Part shown: in pieces, positions 33,015 through 43,228 of the stretch
Numbering within the stretch: position 1 is the first letter of the stretch
Layout: the number at the start of each line of letters is the position of its first letter
Source of the DNA: Selaginella moellendorffii
Taxonomy: Eukaryota > Streptophyta > Lycopodiopsida > Selaginellales > Selaginellaceae
DNA: 64,000 nucleotides
Direction: 5' to 3'
NCBI RefSeq assembly: GCF_000143415.4
Contig: NW_003314269.1
Span: 2,488,095-2,552,094 of the forward strand
Position numbers and translations under genes: made by a program
Notes under the pieces: generated by a model
Told to the model about the DNA's origin: nothing
Databases searched by the model: none
Seen by the model: the letters and a program-made list of their open reading frames with translations, nothing else

Positions 33015-34030
33015 CTCATGCTTTGCACCTGCGGAAAGGGGTGGAATTCCAGCTTATCCGAATGAGTGGAAGTGTCGAGGAACAGAAAAGAGAATGCAAG
33101 TAGTTTAGTCCGACAGTCATACCCAAAGAAGTGCTAGCATGATATTCTCTCCAAATAAACAGGAAGATAAAAATTATAGAGACACTAAATTCAGACAAAT
33201 GAGACAGACCACTGAATGCTCAAACGAACCATTCTTGACGAAGTACTACCTCTCTCTACTGCCAAGAAGTGAACCCATTGCACTCAACCATCATATTCAA
33301 CACTACACAGTGCACTCAAGGCTTCTTTTGCCTACACAGAGTCCCAGACACAAGATATCAACTGGGACCCAAGAAACACTCAATCCTGGCCATAAGAAGC
33401 AACAATGGTCAAGACTACGTTGCTCAATTCACTTACACATATTCTAGATATATTTCATCTGCCAGACATGAATCTCCACAAATACTGCTTCAGCTCCTAC
33501 ATAAATAACCAGTTCGGATGCCCTGCGTGTGCTTATAAACAGCCTGTAATGCAATGTAAATCAAGTACTAAAGATTGCAAGCCCCACCAAAAATGCACGC
33601 ACCAGCTCACTTTTTTTTTCTAAGAAATAGAAAACTGCGTTACCCAGTCATCGCAGGAGACGAAGAAGTGATCGGAGCCACGGGTCAGGTTCCAAAACGG
33701 GTTCTTGCTGGCGATGAGATTGACGTAGTCCATGAAAGTGATGAGTGGAAGCATGCTGTGCGAGCCTGGAGCAACGCTATATGGAATGTGGGCCTCTTCG
33801 GACCGTTTTGGTTCATCTCGTGAATGAACCGCCCCTCGGAGGAGTAAATCCCCGTCAAAGGTTCCTTGTGGACGAGCCGAGGATCCCCTTCCTCGTATAC
33901 GTACACTTTGTTACACTGACACCAGAGAGGAAACTCGTAGGACCATTAGAGAATAAAACAATGGCACGGGCGAGAGCGAGCGGAACAAACTCTACGTACA
34001 GGCACGAAAAGAAGAAAGAATGAACATACT
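33015..34030 (-). pseudogene. decayed partial copy of the GT47 gene
   Basis: Segments match the intact exostosin-type gene. 33640-33915 corresponds to exon 3 (36720-37060) with deletions and frame breaks, and 33990-34030 to the exon 2 donor region. 33090-33165 matches intron 3 (about 36490-36565). The part at about 33018-33075 matches 36345-36410 of the same intron but in inverted orientation, so the copy carries a local inversion. Confidence 0.85.
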
Positions 34031-34046
34031 TCTGGAATGCGCGGTC

Positions 34047-34207
34047 GATCGCTGTGCCTTAAATCGAATCCATCCTCCACCATATCGAAGCCCTCGGCCG
34101 AAATCGGAGTCTAAATTCTCTAGCCTTGCCGATGGATGGGCGCAAGCAGCGTGATGCTGGTGGACAGCCCACCATATTTCCACCATTTCCTAGGAAGCCC
34201 AACGAAC
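34047..34207 (-). pseudogene. second fragment of the PPR gene 5' end
   Basis: Colinear with about 28890-29100 of the PPR gene (TGTGCCTTAAATC, ATCGAAGCCCTCGG, TGATGCTGGTGGACAGCC, CCTAGGAAGCCCAA) with deletions. It lies directly upstream of intact gene X, as the real PPR 5' end lies upstream of the gene-X pseudogene. Confidence 0.85.
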
Positions 34208-34275
34208 ATTCATAAACCCCAGGATCAACTAGAAAATAAACATCTTAAAAAATATATTAACATTATTGAACGAAT

Positions 34276-35424
34276 TTACGGGAGATAATAGTCCAGCAAA
34301 TAACTAGCTTCGGTAGTCATACCATATCCATCGAGTTTTCCAGCCATTTCGCGACATGTATCTTCATCAGGATTCATCAAGTTGCGAAATGCCACATAGC
34401 AGAGCCACACCGAATCTGCACCAAAGCTTGTTCGTAGCATCTCCTTCAGGAGTAGAGGGAATGGCTGGCAACTGTTTGTGGTTGCCAACTTAAAAAGTAC
34501 TCTAGCATTCTCCTGCTTAGTCGCAGTAGTGTCCCACTTAGAATAAGAGCGTGCTCGAAAACACTCTGCTAGTTCTTTATCATCCAATTTGAGAAGGTCT
34601 CTCTTTATGGCATCTGCTAAAAACGTATCATCCAGATCCTTTTTCACCATTCCAAGCATGGACATAAGGCTTGAAGTTGGATTCACTTGCACCCCTGCCT
34701 CTACAGCCCCTTTCAAAATAGATACAACGATAGGGCAACTTAAGGGGTTACTATTCAACCCAACCCGATAAGCTTGTGCTGGATTGTCAGCAATCTCAAG
34801 CAGTAGACGGAGACCCCTGTCCACATCACTTTCAGGTATTCCTTGGAAGAACGATTCAATTCTCAGCTTGACACCCTTGGCTTTTGCCTCTAAACCAACA
34901 AAGTGCTTAAACTCCATGTTCCCCATGATGTCAAACATTATATGGTACACATCCGGTATTGCAGCCACATTTGGATGTTCCTTAACCATTTCACGAAAGA
35001 GCCTCTCGTCAGGCGACAAAAGAAGAAGAACATTTTCAAACACACAAATCTCGCGTTTGTAGCCCAAACCCTTCATTGTGTCCATGGCTTCCAAAAGCTT
35101 GCCCTTAGGAGGGGGAGGCCTCTCAAAAGGATATGCAAGTACTCTGGTGAAAGTCTCCTGATCACACGCCTGGTCAAGTGAGTTCAGAGCATCGTTTGCA
35201 AACTTGGCATCAAGAAACCTTCGGACCACAGTGTTACTGCGCCTTTTCCCAATGAGCATGTGGAAAACTGATACCTTTATCAGTGGTGCCTTGTCAATAA
35301 TCAAATCAATCAGCTCATCTGAAAAGAGTTCTGGGCATTCCTGGTGAAGGTGGCCAAGCCCAACGCAGAGATGATCCAACCCCACGTTTTCGACCACCAC
35401 CCACAAGACTTGCTCACCACGCAT
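34276..35424 (-). CDS. gene X: uncharacterised intronless protein, possibly PPR-like
   Basis: An intact 382-aa frame on the minus strand. I do not recognise the family. The sequence is all-helical in character, with recurring 30-40 residue helix-pair patterns (LLEAMDTMKGLGYKREICVF, FREMVKEHPNVAAIPDVYHI, SILKGAVEAGVQVN) that recall divergent PPR or other helical-repeat proteins. There is no obvious signal peptide or membrane helix. A decayed second copy lies at 30.5 kb. The intact frame beside a decayed paralogue suggests the product is, or recently was, under selection. The first ATG is used; it follows a short AT-rich leader containing a telo-box-like AAACCCTAAG. Confidence 0.6.
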   Translation of the reverse strand: MRGEQVLWVVVENVGLDHLCVGLGHLHQECPELFSDELIDLIIDKAPLIKVSVFHMLIGKRRSNTVVRRFLDAKFANDALNSLDQACDQETFTRVLAYPFERPPPPKGKLLEAMDTMKGLGYKREICVFENVLLLLSPDERLFREMVKEHPNVAAIPDVYHIMFDIMGNMEFKHFVGLEAKAKGVKLRIESFFQGIPESDVDRGLRLLLEIADNPAQAYRVGLNSNPLSCPIVVSILKGAVEAGVQVNPTSSLMSMLGMVKKDLDDTFLADAIKRDLLKLDDKELAECFRARSYSKWDTTATKQENARVLFKLATTNSCQPFPLLLKEMLRTSFGADSVWLCYVAFRNLMNPDEDTCREMAGKLDGYGMTTEASYLLDYYLP

Positions 35425-35561
35425 CTTGCCAAACCCTAAGCTTACAAATATAGATTATATTTGTTTATATCTTAACTTGCTCATACCATGAAATGAATTT
35501 TATTCGTGAAAAAAGTATGCACACAAGGTAGATTCTCTTCCAAAACCATTGTTCTATCACC

Positions 35562-38336
35562 TCAAACCATGGACGTCTCATGACCGATAATCGCATCCAT
35601 CTGCTGCAGCCTCCTCGTCCAAACCGAGTGCAAGATCATATGAAACATATCAAACCTCTCCGCGCTGTCGTGCCACAAGAAATGCTTCCTCACCTTCTTG
35701 AGCCGGCTCTGCATCTTTCGGTACCGATCCTCGGACACCGCCAGTAGCAGTTCCTTGAGCCGGGGAACGTCCTTCTCGCTCACCGTGAGCGAGAAGGATC
35801 CCCAGTTGAGAACGTCGCTGAATGGCAGCACGAAGTTGTCGGCGATCAGCACCGGCACGCAGTCGTAGTATATCGACTCCACGATCCTGGGGCTGTTCAC
35901 CTCGAATCCCATGGCGCAGATGCAAAACTTGCTGCTCTTCATGTGCTGGACGTAGCTCGTCCGCCGCGCCACGTCGGGTGGGAGCACCTCGTAGATTCTC
36001 ATGTCGGGGTCTCCTCGGTCTTTCCAGTGCTTGATCAGTGCCGGCCGGACTCTCCCGTGCATCTGACCCGCGAAGAAGGCCAGGATGGGCCGTTTGCTCG
36101 GCCCCGGGCCCCCGAGCTTGGTCGGAAGCTTTACCGCATGGAGATACGTCTCGGGCAGCGACGCGTCCTTGTCCGGCACGAACTCCTCCGTGAGGTCCGA
36201 GTTGCACACCACTTTGACGGAGTTTTTGCGGAGCTCCGGGTGGTCTCGGGCTGTTGCGGGGCCCTGAAAGGAGCACAGGTCAGAAATAGTACGAAGACTT
36301 TAATCAGACAAGTGTTCGGCACAATCAAAAAGCACAGAAATTATGTGACACTTCCACTCATTCGGGTAAGCTGGAATTCCACCACACTTTCCGCGGGCGC
36401 AAAGCATGAAATTTTCATGTAGCACAGGAAAGTTCCCGTGGAAAGGAGAACAAACCGTGTTGGGTACAAACTTTAGCCCAGGAACAAAAAAGAGAATGCA
36501 AGTAGTTTAATCCGACAATCATACCCAAAGAAGTGCTAGCATGATATTCTCCACATGAACAGGAAAAAAAAAATCATGGAGGAGAGACTTTATGCTCAAA
36601 CAAATGAAAGACAGACAGACCACTAAATGCAAAAACGAACCATTCTCATTAAGTGCTAGCTAGACGATAAGACTGCAAGCCCCACCAAAGATGCACCATC
36701 TCAGTTTTTTTCCTAAGAAATAGAAAACTGCGTACCCAGTCATGGCAGGAGGCGAAGAAGTGATCGGAGCCACGGGTCAGGTTCCAAAACGGGTGCTTGC
36801 TGGCGATGAGATTGACGTAGTCCTTGATGAAAGTGGCGAGCGGCAGCATGCTGTGCGAGCCTGGAACGTAGAGGTCGAGAACCATGTGAGCAACGCTATA
36901 CGGAAGAAAAAACATGTGGGCCTCTTGCGGATCGTGCGTGACAAAGCGGCTGTTTTGGTTCATCTCGTGAATGAATCGCCCCTCGGAGGAGTAAATCCCC
37001 GTCAAAGGTCCCTTGTGGACGAGCCGAGGCTCCCCTTCCTTGTATACGTACACTTTGAACAATCTCTCCATGAGTTCGTAGCTCCTGCGATTGAAACAGA
37101 CGAACCAAGTCAGTCGCTGCCACGAATTCGCAAAGAAGTAAGGAAAACTCATTAAGCAAGAGCTTAAACAGCGAAGAAGTTACACTGGAAACTCGTACGA
37201 GCATTAAGAGAATAAAACAATGGCACGAGCGAGCGAACGGGACAGGGCAAGCATAACAGCTCAACAAACTCTACGTACTGGAAGAGAAAAAAACTCCAGG
37301 AAAACCAAAAACCACAAAGAAAGCATTCCAGGCAACTTGCGGAGACAATGTATCATCCATGCAAACTGTGGTGGAACGAACTGGCCAACTTACAAACTAA
37401 CTCAAACTCTGGTTCTTCCAGTGACTGTCAGTGTCACTCTCGAAAACAGGCACGAAAAAATTTGCACGAAGAAGGAGAAAGAATGAACGTACTTGTGGAA
37501 TTTGTAGGCATTGAGGTAGATGGATCGGGTGGCTTGTGGATCCAGCTGCGTGTTCCGTGGCCCTGCGACCTTGATCTCTTGCTTCGCGCGACGAAGATCC
37601 TCTTCCAGAATCACACGCCATTGCGGTATCTACATGACCGAAACCAAAGAGTTAAATTCGGGACTGAGAAGCGAACCACGAGACGCAATGTGATTCGACC
37701 CCAAGAGATCCAATTCGAGATCCAGCCAGAGATTAGTAATTACTCGGACCTCGACAAAATCGAAAACTTCGAAAGGAAAAAATCCAACGAGTTTGGAGCA
37801 TGAATCCATGCAGCGGAAGAACGCACACGAAGGAAGAAGAAAAAAAGAGGAAATCCACCGACCTCGCGTTTCCTGACGACTTTGCGATCCAAATTGGCAA
37901 GAGCGGAAGCATTGAAATCCGATCTTTCCTGTGTCAAATTCTTCTCCGGAAGAGAAATTTCTTGCGTCGGCGAGGGAGCAATCGATGGAGGAAGAAGAGG
38001 AAGCTCGTCGCCGCCGCCTTGTCCTAGTTCTTGCGAAGGAACCGGCGGTGGGCTGCCAGGAAGTAATTGTGGCGGTGGAATCGAGCTGGAAGTGGCCTGG
38101 GAGACGAGCTCGATGGCGGGCTTGGATCGCGTCGAATCGTTGCCGGAAATGGCCGACGCGGCCTCGTGCCTCGTTCTTCCGGGGCTGTGAAAAGAAAACC
38201 AAGAAGAAGAGGAGGAGGAATCGCTTGGCTCCTGGAAGCTCTGGTAGACGAAGACAATGCAGGCGAGGAGCGCGATCGCCGCGAGCGATGCCCTCCGGAG
38301 CTGGATCTTTTGCCGCTGCTTGTCCCAAAAATCCAT
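35562..38336 (-). CDS. exostosin-family glycosyltransferase (GT47)
   Basis: Type II Golgi glycosyltransferase of plant GT47, probably acting in cell-wall polysaccharide synthesis. Exons 38336-37863, 37629-37493, 37084-36736 and 36263-35562; 553 aa, all in phase. A short cytosolic N-terminus (MDFWDKQRQKIQLRR) and one membrane anchor (about residues 16-33) lead into a Pro/Ser-rich stem. The exostosin domain starts near residue 200: ELMERLFKVYVYKEGEPRLVH, IYSSEGRFIHEM, HMFFLPYSV, HPFWNLTRGSDHFFASCHDW, RPILAFFAGQMHGRVRP, YVQHMKSSKFCICAMGFEVN, SPRIVESIYYDCVPVLIADN and FVLPFSDVLNW. The donor sugar and acceptor cannot be read from sequence. A decayed copy of exon 3 and flanks lies at 33.0-34.0 kb. 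Confidence 0.92.
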
Positions 38337-39165
38337 AATCTGGTGCTACCTCGCGGCGAGGCGGCCAAGAAACCGGATTTCTTGGATCGATTGAGCGATC
38401 GGCGAGCTGCGCATGGCGATCGCGAGAGGCGAAAGAGGAGGAAGGCGAAGAAGAAGCGTCGGCAAAAAATTGGAGCCCTAATTCCCTCTCCTCTGCTTCG
38501 AATCCATCACATTGATTTAAAAGATGCTCGTTTTTTCCATCTTTGGTATGATCGCCGGACGTGGTTTTACTCCAGTCATGATGAACAGGGTCGCCATAGC
38601 CAGGCATATTCCCCCGCAACGTGGCGAGATATTCCACCGCGCTTGGTGATAAGTTATAATCTGGAAACTGCTTCGTGGCAGTTTTGTGAGATTTTCCTCG
38701 CGCATTGTCTCGATTGTTCTTCCCGCTCTTCCGGAATTTGGGAGAGAGCCGTGAAACGAACAAATATGTCAAAGTCTCGAAGAGATGCTTGACACGCTCG
38801 CTGCCAATCGCAAAAATCTACGTGTGCTTGGATTTAATCAAGGCGACACGCCCGTGCTTGTCTCAAAAGAGCCAAAGGACTTATATTTTTCTGCCCATCA
38901 GCCTCAACATTGACAGACGTCGAAAGCCATACATTTCATCGAGATAAAATCTTATCATGAATCACATTATACGCTAGACCCCATGCAAACATCTGTGAGA
39001 ACCCTTACCATCCTTATGTTCGTTCCACCAGCCCGCGGGTATCTTTGACTTTGGCAACTCGGCAGCGAAAATCACGATCCATCTCGTTGACTTTGCGGAC
39101 CCCCGCTCCAATTAGTCGCATAACTGCGCCCCCAAATCACTCGTTAATCTGTGCGTCGTCCAGAG
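38337..39165. other. intergenic between the GT47 and dirigent genes
   Basis: Divergent promoter region of about 0.8 kb. No gene recognised. Confidence 0.45.
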
Positions 39166-39817
39166 ATGGCTGACAAGCATGTTGCACATTTCACAAGTTT
39201 GCTGATCATGACTTTGGTACTCGCAATCTCATCGCTTGATCTTCCTCCCATATCAGTAAGTTTTCTATATCACTTATCTCATATGATTTTTAACAACCAA
39301 AACTTTCAAGCTTCTCGACTGCTGCTGCGGGCTTCCAAAGAACTTTGTGTTCTACAGCCACATTATCAGGAGCCCAGCCAACTCGAGCCAGATCCAGAGC
39401 GAGCGGGCGATTCTGGGAAGCACAAGCTTGAATCCGAACTTTACCGCCGGATATGGAGCTGTGTTTAACAATCGCCTCACTCTCACTCCATCTTACGAGT
39501 CCCAAGAGATTGGGAGGGTCAAAGGGACGTTCTTCGTGCCGGTGGCTGGGAGCTTGGTCACTTACAACAGCGCGGTTGTCTTCTCCACACCGTTTTACAA
39601 TGGTTCTTACGTTTCCGCGGATGGTCTGTTCGATTTCTCGCTGATTGCCAATGATCTCCCAGTTTTTGGGGGAACTGGGGACTTGTACTTCTCAAAGGGT
39701 CGCCAGGTTGCCACCCAGGTTCTTGCGTACGCCGGTGGAGCAAACATGGTGCTCAAGCACGAACTCTTCCTCAAGGTTAGCAAACTCGATTCCTGCTCCC
39801 TTGGCCTCCACCTCTAA
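39166..39817 (+). CDS. dirigent-like protein 1
   Basis: Exons 39166-39255 and 39311-39817 give 198 aa. An N-terminal hydrophobic segment (about residues 9-24) is a signal peptide. The body has the dirigent pattern: NFVFYSHIIRSPAN, GSTSLNP, GRVKGTFFVPVAGSL, VVFSTPFYNGSYVSADGLFDF and VFGGTGDLYFSKGRQVATQ. Dirigent proteins are secreted eight-stranded beta-barrels that steer stereoselective phenoxy-radical coupling in lignan and lignin-related chemistry. This copy is divergent; the stretch after LKHELFLK may be partly read-through. A second, shorter dirigent gene lies 3.4 kb downstream on the other strand. Confidence 0.78.
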
Positions 39818-40096
39818 ATCCCATCACAATCTTAAGTTTAATGACCGAAAGTCTTTCACGCAAAGCATGGAATCCAATCTTAAAGCCTGATCTGTAGTGG
39901 CTGCCTTGATACCAGCATACATAATATACCATACGTAGACACATTGAAAGAGTATAATAAAAGTAATTAAATAAAGAGATAATGAGTTCCTTTAAGGTTT
40001 AGGGTTTAGGAGTTTTGACAATATTCTAGAATATACGTTTTAGAATATACCTGAATATGTTCAAAATCTTTGAGGCACAGGTTTAGGGTTTGGGCG

Positions 40097-41778
40097 ATGG
40101 CGAACAGGTCGATCGCCAGGATGGGGCTCGACGAGGCCGTGGTTCGTCTCTTCGCAGCTCGCAAGATCCACAATGCCAAGGTAATATCCGGATTGCGAGC
40201 GTTCTTGGGCCGAAGATCGCCTGCATTGTGGGCAGGATGCGCTGGGATTGACAGAAATGGAGCTCATGGAACTCCTCGACATGCCGATGGATTCTTTCGA
40301 GGCCGCGCTCGCGCGCATCAACAAGAGCGTTTGTCCGCCATTCAAGACGGTGTGATTGCGCTTCTTCGACATTTTTTTCTCGCCTTGTTTGATTTGTTTT
40401 TCTTTCGCCGTTAGGTGCTCTCTATCGTGCAAATGCGATCTAAGAACGAGGTTGCTATGGGTCACCTCTCGACTACTTTGAAGCTCCTCGACGACGCCCT
40501 GTGTGGTGGGATTCCATTCGGTGTTATCACTGAGCTTGTTGGACCCCCAGGCATTGGGAAGACACAGGTCCTTTATAAATTGTTTTTCCTGGCAATGACA
40601 ATGGTTCGTTTCTTTCTTTCTTTTTTTTTTTTTTGCCAGCTCTGTCTCACTCTGTCGATCCAGACGGTCATTCCGACGAGCTTTGGTGGCCTTGGGGGCA
40701 GTGTTGTTTACATTGACACTGAGCGAAAGTTTTCCACCACAAGGTAATGTGAAAGGAAAATACAAAATGTACAAAGCTTGAAGTGCTCGATGCGTGTGAA
40801 GGATGATGCAAATAGGCTCCCACAAATATCCCGGGATTTTTTGTAACGAGGCCAGTGTCCGAGAAGTGAGCTTTCATTTTCTAATCGCTCGAATGACTCA
40901 TTGTCTTTTTTCAACGTAGATTGCGCAGCGCATGATGATATTGACGCCTACTTCTGCTCCGGAGCTCGTAGAAAGGTGCAAGGTACCATCAAGACGGATA
41001 TCTATTTTCTTTAACATGCGTCTTCTCGAGCTTTCAGCCTACAGAAACTGCAATCTATAATACCTGAAGATAATGTCAAGCTCTTGGTGATCGATAGCAT
41101 TGCAACTTTACTGGAAGGGTAGGCTTCACCTTGAAATGGGCATATGACCTGAGGCACCCCTTGCAGAGACAACGAGGACGAGATTTTCGAAAGGCAGGAG
41201 TTGCTTGGAAAGCAAGCATCGTTGTTAAAGTAAGTCTCAAGTGACATCAAACTGATAGATCGTGCATATTTCCAGGTACCTCGCCGAATCATGGAGACTT
41301 CCAGTCGTTGTGACAAATCACGTGAGGGCCTCGGGCACATACGAAGGTGTGGATTCTATCTCCTAACTATTGTGTGTTTACGATGTATTGTTGTAGGATA
41401 TGGTGATGGTGAGTCAGAGCTTTGGGTCGCTCTGGGTACAGCTTGGGCGCATGCTGTTAATATCAGACTTGTTCTAGAAGTTCGTGAAGGTGAGCTTTCT
41501 GTTGCTTTCTTTCTTAAATTGTTTTTCAACCATTTGCAGGTCGTCGGTGTATCCGTATAGCGAAGTGTCCTGTGTCTCCTGCCATTGCTATGCCGTTTCT
41601 GGTAACGAGCTACGGCATGGAAATCGATGGAAATGAGTTTTGGCAAGTAAGCGAGCAAGATGTCATGGCTGTCTACAGAAACTGTAAGTGAAACTGTATG
41701 TTTTGACTTTCTGGCTTATTTGTCCTGTAATCAGATGACGGTGATGATGACGAGGAGATAATTCGTTTCAACTGGTAG
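40097..41778 (+). CDS. RAD51B: DNA repair protein RAD51B (RAD51 paralogue)
   Basis: RecA/RAD51-fold ATPase of the BCDX2 complex, acting in nuclear homologous recombination. Twelve exons: 40097-40180, 40236-40349, 40415-40567, 40640-40743, 40802-40865, 40920-40975, 41038-41118, 41167-41229, 41276-41346, 41397-41489, 41540-41683 and 41735-41778; 356 aa with every phase consistent. Diagnostic blocks are MANRSIARMGL, NAK/DALGLTEMELMELLDMP, GHLSTTLKLLDDALCGGIPFG, Walker A GPPGIGKT (residues 109-116), GGSVVYIDTERKFS, VKLLVIDSIATLL (Walker B), LPVVVTNHVRASG and ALGTAWAHAVNIRLVLE. Length is close to plant RAD51B (about 370). Exon 5 (RMMQIG...) was placed by the only acceptor/donor pair that keeps frame. 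A telo-box (GTTTAGGGTTT) lies just before the ATG. Confidence 0.93.
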
Positions 41779-41891
41779 AAGCTTCTCCATCTAAGTCTTT
41801 TGCCCCTGACTAATTGAATGGTGTGTTTTCTCTGTGCAGATGACTAGTTTGCCTCCCGGGTGATGTGGCTTATACTGTGAATATTCGAACT

Positions 41892-41964
41892 GGGGATGTA
41901 GCTCAGTTGGTAGAGTGATCGCTTCGCATGCGATAGGTAAGGGGATCGATGCCCCTCATCTCCA
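41892..41964 (+). tRNA. tRNA-Ala (anticodon CGC)
   Basis: A 73-nt cloverleaf without intron. The acceptor stem GGGGATG pairs with CATCTCC, followed by discriminator A. The D-arm is GCTC/GAGT. The anticodon stem ATCGC/GCGAT is perfect with loop TTCGCAT, giving anticodon CGC. The T-stem AGGGG/CCCCT has loop ATCGATG, so the usual T54 is A. A TTTT terminator follows directly. The gene lies 113 bp after the RAD51B stop. Confidence 0.93.
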
Positions 41965-41968
41965 TTTT
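41965..41968 (+). terminator. Pol III T-tract terminator of tRNA-Ala
   Basis: TTTT immediately after the discriminator base; a longer T-run follows at about 41974-41978. Confidence 0.7.
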
Positions 41969-42055
41969 CTGCTTTTTCCCCGTGCTTCTATCACTTCTGC
42001 GGCAACTGATTACTCTGGTCGCTTTTTCTAGTGGATCACATGATGCGTCTCGGAC

Positions 42056-43177
42056 ATGACTCTCAAGGCTTTATATATGAAGCAAAGGGTGAGAATTTTC
42101 AAGCAGCCATTTTCACTTGCGGCGATGACAACCTTTCTCGCGCAGGTCCTGGTCGTCGTTGTGAATAGCGTTTTGATCTATGCTCAGCAGTCTAGCATTT
42201 ATCCATCCGCTTTACTTCACTCCTCTGGGAGTAATTTTGTCGCAACACTGACTTTCAAGGTTGGCAGGAGCAACCAGTTCCAGTCTAGAGACTTCACTCT
42301 GGACACAAGTGCTCAGCTTCCTGTATCCAAGTGCGCGTCGACCAGCGAAACCTTCAACATCTCATTTACCGGCCTTTCAGGCGGCTCGATTCCTACAAGC
42401 CTGGAGCTTCCTGTCCGAATCTCATGCAGAAGCCAGAAGAACGCACCCAGCATTTTGGCACTGGGTTCCAGTACGTCCAGCTTTCCCTTCCAGGCTACTA
42501 GCGCCGCAAAGCTTCCTCTCACGTTTGCCTATTGCCTGGGAGCAATGCAAGACGGTGGTCGAGGCCAGCTTTCGTTCGGAAGACGGAGCTACTTCCTGTT
42601 TAACAACTCGGACGTTCTACAGTCCCGACCTGTTTCCTTCATCCGGACTCCGCTTTTCGTCACCAACAATCCTCGTTCCGGCTCGACAACGTATTTGCTC
42701 CGGTTGCAAAGAGTCCAGTTTGGCTCCGTGCCCGTCAAGGCACAGGAGTTTATCCAGATTGGAACTACGGCTCGGTTCACAAGCCTTCCAAATGCAGCAT
42801 ACGATCTCGTCCGGCAGCAAGTTGTCCGAGAAGCAGCGCGAAAGAAGATCAGGAGGGAACCGGCGACTTTCAAGCCGCTGTCACTTTGCTACCGCATGAG
42901 CCCAACGCAGCTCGGCTCGTTCCCCAGCGTTGTCATGGACTTTGGAAAGAACGCCTTGTGGACGATCACGCCGGGAAACTACATGATTCCAACAGGCAAG
43001 AACACCGGCGTGGTGTGCTTCGGCTTTCTCAAGACTGGGGCCGCTCAGGCGGTCATAGGAACGCTCCAGCAAGAGAACTACTACGTCGAGTACAATGAGA
43101 AGCGAAAAATGTTTGGATTCACCGAGCCTCTCATCGTCAAGCATGGGCTCGGGTGTGCACAAACTTCCGGAAGCTAA
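42056..43177 (+). CDS. pepsin-fold (A1) aspartic protease homologue, probably inactive
   Basis: Intronless frame of 373 aa. A hydrophobic stretch at about residues 24-43 is a signal peptide; translation may start at the later ATG 42125. The protein follows plant A1 (nepenthesin/CND41-like) order: FTLDTSAQLP at the first active-site position, then IQIGTTARFTSLPNAAYD at the second site. C-terminal blocks are LSLCYRM, FPSVVMDFGKNALWTITPGNYMI, VVCFGFLK and VIGTLQQENYYVEYNEKRKMFGF. At the second site the usual DSGTT is QIGTT, so the second catalytic Asp is missing. The disulfide-rich N-terminal insert is also reduced. It may act as a binding or inhibitor-like protein, as in the TAXi/EDGP group. 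Stop codons of this gene and the dirigent gene face each other 51 bp apart. Confidence 0.75.
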   Translation: MTLKALYMKQRVRIFKQPFSLAAMTTFLAQVLVVVVNSVLIYAQQSSIYPSALLHSSGSNFVATLTFKVGRSNQFQSRDFTLDTSAQLPVSKCASTSETFNISFTGLSGGSIPTSLELPVRISCRSQKNAPSILALGSSTSSFPFQATSAAKLPLTFAYCLGAMQDGGRGQLSFGRRSYFLFNNSDVLQSRPVSFIRTPLFVTNNPRSGSTTYLLRLQRVQFGSVPVKAQEFIQIGTTARFTSLPNAAYDLVRQQVVREAARKKIRREPATFKPLSLCYRMSPTQLGSFPSVVMDFGKNALWTITPGNYMIPTGKNTGVVCFGFLKTGAAQAVIGTLQQENYYVEYNEKRKMFGFTEPLIVKHGLGCAQTSGS

Positions 43178-43228
43178 ACGAGCTCTCCGGACAATAGTAA
43201 GGTCCACACTTCTCTCTTTTTCTCTATG

